This document shows positions 8,483-15,717 of a DNA stretch of 64,000 nucleotides, piece after piece. Source of the stretch: an uncultured Paracoccaceae bacterium (GTDB lineage Bacteria; Pseudomonadota; Alphaproteobacteria; Rhodobacterales; Rhodobacteraceae); the NCBI GenBank assembly GCA_943787985.1, contig CALSOO010000002.1, forward strand, positions 1 through 64,000, written 5' to 3'. The first letter of the stretch is position 1. Every line of letters begins with the position of its first letter. The notes beneath the pieces are model-generated. The model searched no databases. It was not told where the DNA came from and saw nothing but the letters and a program-made list of their open reading frames with translations. The translations under genes were made by a program, and so were the position numbers.

Positions 8483-9054
8483 GCGCGAATGCAGAGAAAA
8501 ATAGGGATATTCCTATCCCTATATCACAACACGGTTCGAATTGGCGTCCCAGGCTAAACGTTGACAAAAAGGGTAAGTATTGTTACCCTAAATGGGATTT
8601 GAGAGATAGATTAGTTGCAGGCTTGAGGTGCGAAATTACTGACCGTTTAGATGCTGGAGGCATTCACGGAGAGGAACGTCGTAACATAATAACGGAGCTA
8701 TTCAAAAGTCTTACGTTTGATTCGCCTCAAGCTGAATTACCCGACAATGCTCCAGAGCTTTATGCCGAAAGAAGCGATAAATCTGAAAAACCAGAAGATT
8801 TTTTGGTGCGTGTGTATGCAGGTTTAACTGGTTCAGTTGAGCGTCCCGCATCCATCTACCGTAGCCATGTTAAGGCATGGGATATCCGCCTGTATCAGGC
8901 GCTCTATAAGCGTAGAAAAACAATAGAAAATTTCGATATTTTACTTCCTCCATCACAGGGTAAATCCGTTGCTGATCTTGGCGTGACAGACGCAGAGTAT
9001 GTGAACAGAGTGCGCGAAGGAAATGCTGAGCGGCAAAGGCAATCCCGCCTCTAG
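8479..9054 (+). CDS. Hypothetical protein coupled to the ROK-like gene
   Basis: Protein of 191 residues starting in the ATGA overlap with the ROK-like gene. I do not recognise a family. It is soluble, charged and rich in Arg and Asp, with a central helix-rich region (SIYRSHVKAWDIRLYQALYKRR) and no membrane segment or signal peptide. Tight coupling suggests it works with the ROK-like protein. Confidence 0.6.
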   Translation: MSANAEKNRDIPIPISQHGSNWRPRLNVDKKGKYCYPKWDLRDRLVAGLRCEITDRLDAGGIHGEERRNIITELFKSLTFDSPQAELPDNAPELYAERSDKSEKPEDFLVRVYAGLTGSVERPASIYRSHVKAWDIRLYQALYKRRKTIENFDILLPPSQGKSVADLGVTDAEYVNRVREGNAERQRQSRL

Positions 9055-9148
9055 TAATTAGTCACATGACATGTTGACCAAAACTCAAAACCATGCAATA
9101 CCTCTTGGCATGGGTGTCAAAGCGCACACCCGCATCAGGAGATAAAAA

Positions 9149-9295
9149 ATGAGCACAACTACTGGGCCGCAGAGCCAACAAGCCGCCATCAACGCTGCAA
9201 ACCAATCCAAGAGCCTGCCCGCAGGTGGTTCAACCAACACCAACAATTGGAGTTGGCAAGCCAAAGAAACGTTCTACGGCAACGGCGGGCGTTGA
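9149..9295 (+). CDS. Small protein, 48 residues
   Basis: ATG at 9149, preceded by AGGAG at 9137-9141. The product is Gln-, Asn- and Ser-rich (MSTTTGPQSQQAAINAANQ...) and ends in YGNGGR. It is the first of three short frames with good ribosome binding sites in a row before the coupling-protein gene. Function unknown. Confidence 0.5.
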   Translation: MSTTTGPQSQQAAINAANQSKSLPAGGSTNTNNWSWQAKETFYGNGGR

Positions 9296-9373
9296 TCGTC
9301 TTTGCCAACTACTCAGTTGTGACGGGCCGAGCGTACCCGTCACACAAAATCAAGAAATTTCAGGAGAGACCAA

Positions 9374-9505
9374 ATGAGCAATCCGTTTTTCAATGCTGGC
9401 CAGAGTCATGTGCGTAACGCCCCAACAGGGGTGCCTGCACAACCAAATCAATTCCCAAATCATGCCGCCTATCAACAGTATTTGGCTGGGCGTAATTCTG
9501 GCTGA
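9374..9505 (+). CDS. Small protein, 43 residues
   Basis: ATG at 9374, with AGGAGAG 8-14 nt upstream. The product begins MSNPFFNAGQSHVRNAP and is rich in Asn, Pro and Gln with few charged residues. It resembles its upstream neighbour in composition (N/Q-rich, ending in GRNSG versus GNGGR). Function unknown. Confidence 0.5.
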   Translation: MSNPFFNAGQSHVRNAPTGVPAQPNQFPNHAAYQQYLAGRNSG

Positions 9506-9558
9506 CCAACAGCGGCGAGGTTCGCCTCGCCGCCCATACACAACCAAGGAGATCTCTA

Positions 9559-9726
9559 ATGTACTATGACCCTGGCTGCACATGTGGCAGAGATAGGAGC
9601 CGCCTAAACCCTTATTTGCCAATCTGGCAGATCGGCACCGTTTTTGACGGGCCTCCGCAGGCACCATGTTCGCGCTGCCGTCACTTGATGGGGACAGTCG
9701 ATATGCCGCCGTACTATGCGAAATAA
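9559..9726 (+). CDS. Small Cys-rich protein, 55 residues
   Basis: ATG at 9559, with AAGGAG 9 nt upstream. Two Cys pairs, CTC near residue 8 and CSRC near residue 39, could form a zinc knuckle. The rest is Pro- and Tyr-rich (YYDPG at the start, PPYYAK at the end). Not a family I recognise. Confidence 0.5.
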   Translation: MYYDPGCTCGRDRSRLNPYLPIWQIGTVFDGPPQAPCSRCRHLMGTVDMPPYYAK

Positions 9727-9837
9727 ACTGCCAAATACCACAACTTGAGGGCGGCGATGTAACCACTCGTCGCCCTTTTTGTATCTACGTTGAGCGAACG
9801 CTCTCCCCCAAAAAAATCGCTTCGAGGAGTTACTCAC

Positions 9838-11553
9838 ATGAGTGAGTTCGTCTATTACTACGGCATGACCGTGGTCCGCATTGTCATGGTCGCTGCATCC
9901 TTTGGTGCAGGCTTTCTGATCGGCTGGCTTCTTTCCCCTAATTCGGCTGGATTTCGGAAAGTTGCCGCCTACGTCATCGCCGCTGTGCTGGTGCTGGCAG
10001 CTATCTTCATGAACAACTTCATCGGCTGGAATGCAGCCCTACTGCTGGCCATCATCGCATTTGGCGTCGGGTTGGCTTTCTGGCTTGGCGGTGTCACCGC
10101 AAATGCCTTCAAGATGCCCGACACCTTTGGGTCAAGCCGCTGGGCCACCAAAGATGATCTTCAGGAGAATAACCTCTATGGCACAGATGGCATTCGCATC
10201 GGCAAAGCCATGAATGAGGATGGTGATCTTGATTGGGTGTCTTACAAAAGCGACCGCCACTTGCTGACCGTTGCACCCACCCGTTCAGGGAAAGGGACAA
10301 CCCAGATCATCACCAATTTGCTGACCTATGAAGGGTCAATGCTGGTCATCGATCCCAAAGGCGAAAACGCCATGATCACCGCCAAGCGCCGCATGGAAAT
10401 GGGGCAAGAGGTTTATGTGGTCAATCCATGGGGCATCGTCGATATTGAAGGTGTGGAACAGGCAACTTTCAATCCAATGGATTGGCTGGACCTGCGCGAT
10501 ATCGACATGTCCGAAAACACAATGATCATGGCGGATGCTTTGGTCATGGGGAATAATCACTCTGACAGCTTCTGGGACGAAGAATCCAAAGCTCTGCTGC
10601 AAGGCTTGATTGCCTACGTGGCGTATAGTCCAGATGAAGATGGCAACCGTCATCTGGGGCGCGTTCGCGAACTGCTGAACGAGAATGCCGATGATCTGAC
10701 CAAGCTGTTCAAGAAAATGGAAGAATCTTCTTTCCCCATTGTCAAAAGCACAGGTGCGCGTAGTGGCCAGAAAGAAGCCAAACTGCTGGCCAACGTGTTG
10801 GCCTCGGCACAGGCGCACACGCATTTTCTGGACAGCAAGCGCCTGCGCGACAACATGATGACATCGAGCTTCAAGTTTGAGGATTTGAAAACCAAGCCCA
10901 TGACGATCTATCTGGTGCTGCCTGCGGATCGCATGAACACCTTTGGTCGTTGGCTGCGCCTGCTGGTGCAACAAGCCTTGACCGTGAATGCTCGCAATAT
11001 CGAGGAGAAACCCGAAAAGCCTGTGCTGTTTGTCTTGGATGAATTTGCGGCGCTTGGACGCCTGAATATGGTCGAACAGGCCTATGGCCTCATGGCTGGG
11101 TTTGGGATGCAGCTTTGGGGCATCGTGCAAGACCTTAGCCAGCTTGAGCGCATCTATGGCGAGGGCTGGCAGTCGTTCATCGCCAATGCTGGCATGATCA
11201 ACTATTTTGGCTCAAGCGACCAAAAGACCGCGCAGTATTTCTCAAGCATGTGTGGTGAGAAAACGGTGTGGTCACTGTCGTCGGCTATTTCCCATACGTT
11301 CGGAACCAACTCTGGGCCAAACGGCGGCACCTCTTCCAACAGCACCAGCTATTCTGATACGCAATCCACGGCACAACGGAAGCTGGCTTATCCAGATGAG
11401 TTGATGCGTCTCAAAGGCAACGAGCAGATCGCCTTCATCGAAAACATGTATCCACTTCGCGCCGACAAGGTGCGTTGGCATGACGATCCTGAATTGAAGG
11501 CCTTGGGTGTGGATTTGCAGGCCGAACCCGTTCTGGCGCAAGCCGCTGAATGA
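9838..11553 (+). CDS. Type IV coupling protein, VirD4/TraG family
   Basis: Start at MSEFVYYYGMTVV (9838), with GAGGAG upstream, giving 571 residues. The N-terminus has membrane helices at about residues 10-30 and 38-75. The ATPase domain shows Walker A (APTRSGKGTT), the MLVIDPKGEN block and Walker B (VLFVLDEFAALGRL), all typical of VirD4/TraG. It would bring the relaxase-DNA complex to the secretion channel. The frame is intact. Only the DotA-like gene remains as a possible channel partner in this window. Confidence 0.92.
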   Translation: MSEFVYYYGMTVVRIVMVAASFGAGFLIGWLLSPNSAGFRKVAAYVIAAVLVLAAIFMNNFIGWNAALLLAIIAFGVGLAFWLGGVTANAFKMPDTFGSSRWATKDDLQENNLYGTDGIRIGKAMNEDGDLDWVSYKSDRHLLTVAPTRSGKGTTQIITNLLTYEGSMLVIDPKGENAMITAKRRMEMGQEVYVVNPWGIVDIEGVEQATFNPMDWLDLRDIDMSENTMIMADALVMGNNHSDSFWDEESKALLQGLIAYVAYSPDEDGNRHLGRVRELLNENADDLTKLFKKMEESSFPIVKSTGARSGQKEAKLLANVLASAQAHTHFLDSKRLRDNMMTSSFKFEDLKTKPMTIYLVLPADRMNTFGRWLRLLVQQALTVNARNIEEKPEKPVLFVLDEFAALGRLNMVEQAYGLMAGFGMQLWGIVQDLSQLERIYGEGWQSFIANAGMINYFGSSDQKTAQYFSSMCGEKTVWSLSSAISHTFGTNSGPNGGTSSNSTSYSDTQSTAQRKLAYPDELMRLKGNEQIAFIENMYPLRADKVRWHDDPELKALGVDLQAEPVLAQAAE

Positions 11554-11609
11554 TCTTGATTGGCGGGGAAACCCGCCAATTTCATTTCTCTGATTTTGTG
11601 AGGTCCATC

Positions 11610-12144
11610 ATGAACAAGTCACCCTCAACCAGCAAAGACGCGTCTGCCAAAGCCGCTTCACCTCGAAGTGCCGAAAGCCAACAAAACAAGCTGAGACTGA
11701 GCAGATAAAATTCGTGTCTGATCCGATGAGCTTTCACGATCCTCTGGTACACAGGGCGGCAAGTCCAAGGTCGTGATCGAAGATCAGGACGGCACTCTTG
11801 AAGCCGAGTTCATCCCTGAAAAGGCGCAAAAACCACCGCTGAACCTGAATACAGATGATATTACCCTGGACTGGCAAGAAGAAGGTTATCGCATCCTGCT
11901 CAAACAGGAGGCTGGCCCCAGCGATATGGGCATTGATGGTGGCCGGATTACGCGGCTTGTCATGGTCGATGACAAGGAAAACACGGTCAATTTCGACAAC
12001 GGCGAATGGGCTGAGGAACCGTCACTACCCATCGAGCATGCCTTGGTGGACAAAGTCAAAAGTGAACTCAATGGCACCCATGAGCAAGAGGTGGATCAAG
12101 CTACTGATATCACACCAAAAAACGATCTAGATCACGATATCTGA
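11610..12144 (+). pseudogene. Frameshifted hypothetical gene
   Basis: The ATG at 11610 opens 32 codons (MNKSPSTSKDASAKAA...) and stops at 11708. In another frame the sequence continues as ETEQIKFVSDPMSFHD, and in a third as SSGTQGGKSKVVIEDQDG followed by a 120-codon acidic reading frame to 12144. The pieces together look like one gene of about 175 codons broken by two indels near 11695 and 11745. The product is soluble and acidic, and I do not recognise it. Confidence 0.45.
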
Positions 12145-12146
12145 AA

Positions 12147-12184
12147 TTGAAAAATGTCAGCATTTATGACATAATGTTGACATG
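12147..12184 (+). promoter_or_regulatory. Sigma70-like promoter with operator, predicted leaderless start
   Basis: TTGAAA (12147-12152) and CATAAT (12170-12175) are separated by 17 bp. The expected start of transcription, 6-7 nt after the -10 box, coincides with the A of the ATG at 12182. ATGTCA (12154-12159) and TGACAT (12167-12172) form an inverted repeat between the boxes, and a second TGACAT covers the start codon. This suggests autoregulation by a small DNA-binding protein. Confidence 0.45.
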
Positions 12185-12508
12185 GATCGATACATTGGAC
12201 CACTGAAAGACGCTGAAAACGAAGAAGTCGGTAGAAATATCAAAAACGCCTTTGGTGCAGACGAAATCGTCGTCATGCCAGTTCGTTATTGGAAGCATTA
12301 CGACTGGCTGGCAAGCAAAGGCCTCGACATGGATGCGTGGGTCAAGGAACGTGACATTGAACGCCACGGCTACACCTATGGCGACTTCAAATTCCAGTTT
12401 TCGTTGCAGACACAACTTAAAAAGATGCTCGTCCTAAGTGAGAAAGAGCGATACCTCCGAAATATGGAGGTGCCGCTGTTCATTCGACCGAGTGGGTATT
12501 CCGCATAG
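12182..12508 (+). CDS. Hypothetical protein, possible DNA-binding
   Basis: Protein of 108 residues. The segment YWKHYDWLASKGLDMDAWVKE looks like a ribbon-helix-helix helix pair, and the C-terminal part is basic. The operator-like repeat across its own start would suit an autoregulator. I cannot name a family. Confidence 0.5.
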   Translation: MDRYIGPLKDAENEEVGRNIKNAFGADEIVVMPVRYWKHYDWLASKGLDMDAWVKERDIERHGYTYGDFKFQFSLQTQLKKMLVLSEKERYLRNMEVPLFIRPSGYSA

Positions 12509-12514
12509 GTGCCC

Positions 12515-13222
12515 TTAACGACAAGTTTGCCCAGCTCCTATGCGTCTCAAACTACCTGAATGCATGTAATAAATCCAAGGCCCTGCCGTCGTTGGAACCG
12601 CAACTTGCACCCAGTCGCCAACACTGCTTCCAACTACGCGAACACATTTTCCCATTGTCCTTGAGCCTACCACATTGTTTTGTGTGCTTGGCCCATTCCG
12701 AATGTTTAGCTTTGCTGTCGTTACGTAATGCGTATCCGGTTCCAGTGAAATTGATGGTTGCGTTGTAGTGCTCGTTGCACGGGACGTTCTCGGCGAAGTT
12801 TTTTGATTAGGAAAAGTCGACAGAGCCCAAATGGTAACCCCAGCTATCGCTAATAGAGCGAGGAAAATTCCGACACCCTTCCCAGAGAAATTACCACCTG
12901 AATATCCGTAGTTCGGGGTTGATGGTTTCTTGTCAAAATAAGACTCGCCCGAGTGAGGATCACGACCCGCAGAAGCCGCACCTGCTAGGTAAGACCCATA
13001 GTTTGAATACTTGCTGCCAGATTGCGCGTTCCCGTTAATACCATCCATAAATGCTGAAGTGCGATCTTGTGCAGCTTTTTGTTTGGCTTGTTCGGCTTGC
13101 CGAGCGGCGATGCCATCGGCGAACCGCTTGTTGTTCTCTTGCTGTTGTCGGAACTGCTGATCTTTAATCTGTTGCTCTCTGTGCATTTCAGCGGCATATT
13201 CTGGTGTTCCCCACTGAGCCAT
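12515..13222 (-). CDS. Membrane-anchored protein with C-terminal bacterial SH3 domain
   Basis: Start at MAQWGTPEYAAEMHRE (13222), preceded by GGAGG; the frame upstream lacks a better site. It encodes about 235 residues: a Gln/Lys-rich coiled region (residues 10-60), a Gly/Ser/Tyr-rich linker, one membrane helix (GVGIFLALLAIAGVTIWAL), a Thr/Ser-rich spacer and a C-terminal SH3b domain (TTAKLNIRNGPSTQNNVVG...WVQV). SH3b domains usually bind cell-wall peptides. It could anchor transfer or surface functions of the element. Confidence 0.7.
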   Translation of the reverse strand: MAQWGTPEYAAEMHREQQIKDQQFRQQQENNKRFADGIAARQAEQAKQKAAQDRTSAFMDGINGNAQSGSKYSNYGSYLAGAASAGRDPHSGESYFDKKPSTPNYGYSGGNFSGKGVGIFLALLAIAGVTIWALSTFPNQKTSPRTSRATSTTTQPSISLEPDTHYVTTAKLNIRNGPSTQNNVVGSRTMGKCVRVVGSSVGDWVQVAVPTTAGPWIYYMHSGSLRRIGAGQTCR

Positions 13223-13837
13223 AATTTCCTCCACAAATTTTTCTAAATGAAATTTAGAACCCGACTGAAGACCCGATAATCCGAAATTAAAACCTACTGA
13301 CAATGAGGTTACGGCGAAAGCATGCCACAATCAATCGGGCAGATGGGAGACTCGGTTTTCATAAGCTAATCCAGTTTGTAGGCTTCAAGTTCGTCCAAGG
13401 CCTTGTCCATCGTTTTGGAAAGCCTCGGCCTCCCGACATGAACGCCTCTTGCTTTTGCCGCCGCCATGCCAGCTTTGGTGCGCTCCGATATCAAACTGCG
13501 TTCATATTCGGCAAATACGGCAAGTTGGCCATACAGCATCCGGCCCACGGCGGTGGTCGTATCAATCCCTTGTGTGATTGCCTGAAAATCCACGCCCCGA
13601 TCTCTGAGGTCGCTGAGTAATTGTAATAGATGGATTGTTGAACGCCCGAGGCGATCAAGTTTCCAGACCACCAACGTGTCGCCAGCCTCAAGACGTGCCA
13701 ACATATCGTCCAACCCACATCGTTTGGTGATTGCGCCAGACACGCCATGATCGCCATAGATCACTTTGCACCCTGCCGCCTTCAGTGCGTCAATTTGTAA
13801 GTTTTCGCTCTGATCTTTATCCGAAACACAGATGGGA

Positions 13838-15180
13838 TGGATGGCTCCTGCACCCATCGGCGTCGCAATGCGCCATACTGCAGTTGTCAGAAACTGCTCA
13901 GCGGAGGAGCCACCCAATGCAAGTTACAACAGTTGGTCTAGATTTAGCCAAGAATATTTTCCAAGTTCACGGCATCACCGACAACGGTGAGGTCGCCTTC
14001 AATCGCGCAATAAGGCGTGCGCAATTGCTAAAGTTCTTTGAAAGCCTTGATCCTTGTCTTGTCGGTATTGAAGCATGCGGCACAAGCCATCACTGGGCTC
14101 GCGAGTTGGTAAAGCTCGGTCATGACGTAAAGCTGATCCCGCCTATTTATGTGAAGCCGTATGTTAAACGCGGTAAATCTGATGCGGCGGATGCAGAGGC
14201 CATTTGTGAAGCAGTAACGCGACCGACGATGCGTTTTGTTGAGATCAAGACGCCAGATCAGCAAGCCATTCTGGCGCTACATCGAACACGCGACCTTGTT
14301 GTCCGCCAACGCACCCAAACGATCAACATGTTGCGCGCACAGTTGGCTGAATTTGGCATCGTGTTTCCGCAAGGCGTCGGCCATGCAACTAAATTTGCAA
14401 AGCGCCGATCAGAAGGTGAGGTCATTGATTTGCCTGATACAGCAGGCGGTGTGATTGCTGAACTCTGCGAACAACTTTTGTTCCTGCACGGTAAGATTGC
14501 AAACTACACTCTGGAGATGACGCAGATGGCCAAGCGAGAGAAACGGGTCGCTCTTTTGCAAACGATCCCGGGCATAGGTCCGATCACGGCGTCCGCCATT
14601 GTCGCTACAATTGGAACTGGGCAACAGTTCAGTACGGGTCGTGATTTTGCAGCTTGGCTTGGTCTGACACCGCTAAATCGTTCCAGCGGCGGTAAAGAGA
14701 AACTGGGGCGCATCTCGAAGATGGGAGACCGATATATACGGCGGTTGCTCGTCATCGGCATGATGTCCCGCATGCGGCAGGTCCAATTGAACCCAGATCG
14801 CTATGACCCGTGGTTTGCGGACATCATTGGCCCGAAAGCCGGGCAAAGTGGCGGCCGTCGCGATGGCAAACAAAACGGCCCGCATGGTCTGGGCCGTCCT
14901 CACCAAGCAACGAACCGTACCGCGTAAGAGCAATCTGACCCAAACCGAAACACAGAGATAGCAAGACCAATGAAGTGATGGAAAATTTGTCAGCCCTAGA
15001 ATCAAGACTACCCCGTGCTAAGTCCTGAACGCTTGCTGTTCGATGTGCAGAATGGGAATTGGTTTGTGGAAACCATCAGGGCCAGCGGCCTTATGTGCCG
15101 CGCAAACAGGCCGGACACAAGACCGCATCTGACAAAACAACAATCACATCAGAAATGTCTTGCTAAGCAGGAGCCATCCA
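13838..15180 (+). mobile_element. IS110-family element, IS1111 type
   Basis: A matched inverted repeat, TGGATGGCTCCTGC at 13838-13851 and GCAGGAGCCATCCA at 15167-15180, flanks a DEDD transposase gene. Such subterminal repeats define the IS1111 branch of IS110. The element lies within the resolvase gene without an obvious target duplication, as is usual for this family. True ends may lie a few bases outside. The 200 bases after the transposase hold no further gene. Confidence 0.8.
13917..14961 (+). pseudogene. IS110/IS1111 transposase, frameshifted near the C-terminus
   Basis: Starts at MQVTTVGLDLAKN (13917; GGAGG precedes). The acidic DEDD motifs are visible: GLDLAKN, GIEACGTSHHWA and KSDAADAEAI. 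The C-terminal transposase_20 domain (LLQTIPGIGPITASAI...GRISKMGDRYIRRLL) is also present. An indel at about 14820-14835 moves the last 45 residues into another frame (KVAAVAMANKTARMVWAVL), which ends at TAG 14959-14961. The intact family end is therefore lost in the original frame. Confidence 0.85.
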
Positions 15181-15461
15181 CACAGGACATAGCCGATCTT
15201 TCGCCCTACTGGTTTGTCTGTCTCCATGCCCAAATCGTAGCAGGCTAAATCGTTCTTACAAGCAGGTTTCATGGTGTTTTCCTATTGCCAAAAGGGTTCC
15301 CTTTTTGATATTGCTGCCATAAATCAACTACGATGTCACTCAGTCATTGTTTATCCACAGTTTTCTTGATGTTGATATCGCTTCAAAACGTTACTCAGCG
15401 TGGGTCAGAAAAGGGAAGCCTTTTGTCCGAACCTCGCGCAAAGCAAAAGTGAGGCACAGGC

Positions 15462-15710
15462 ATGACCCGTTCCAGCGCGCAAAAACTTGGATTGAATATG
15501 CTGATTTTAGTTGTGGCTCTTGGCGCTCTGGTACTCTGCGTCCTCTCCACAACCGTGATTGACAGTGACAGTATCGGCCGCGTCTGGATCGGCGCAGGTA
15601 CGATCCTGTTGCTGCTGTTCATTTGCTTCTGGATTTTGATGACCGCGCTGCAATTGCTCGAAGTCTGCGGCAACTTCGTTCAGAAACGACGGCTAGCCAA
15701 AGGCAAATAG
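15462..15710 (+). CDS. Small two-helix membrane protein
   Basis: Protein of 82 residues with two clear membrane helices (LNMLILVVALGALVLCVLS and IGAGTILLLLFICFWILMTAL) and a basic C-terminus. GAGG precedes the ATG. It converges on the DotA-like gene with only 7 bp between the stops. No family recognised. Confidence 0.55.
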   Translation: MTRSSAQKLGLNMLILVVALGALVLCVLSTTVIDSDSIGRVWIGAGTILLLLFICFWILMTALQLLEVCGNFVQKRRLAKGK

Positions 15711-15717
15711 GGTCGGC

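Larger units (their letters stand above)
13366..15227 (-). pseudogene. Serine resolvase/invertase gene split by an IS1111-type element
   Basis: The gene starts at ATG 15227 (METDKPVGRKIGYV...), is interrupted after about 15 codons, and resumes at about 13832 with VSDKDQSENLQIDALKAAGC and the rest of a Tn3/Hin-type recombinase (GDTLVVWKLDRLGRS, ERTKAGMAAAKARG) to the stop at 13366. Rejoining gives GYVRVSDKDQ, the expected N-terminal motif with the nucleophilic Ser. Both halves lie exactly beside the IS ends. Before the insertion this would have been a resolvase of about 185 residues, probably for the mobile element. Confidence 0.85.

Noticed and set aside
10336..11130. 264-codon minus-strand frame inside the coupling-protein gene
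   Set aside because: Mirror of a strongly conserved VirD4/TraG gene; His/Gln-rich antisense composition.
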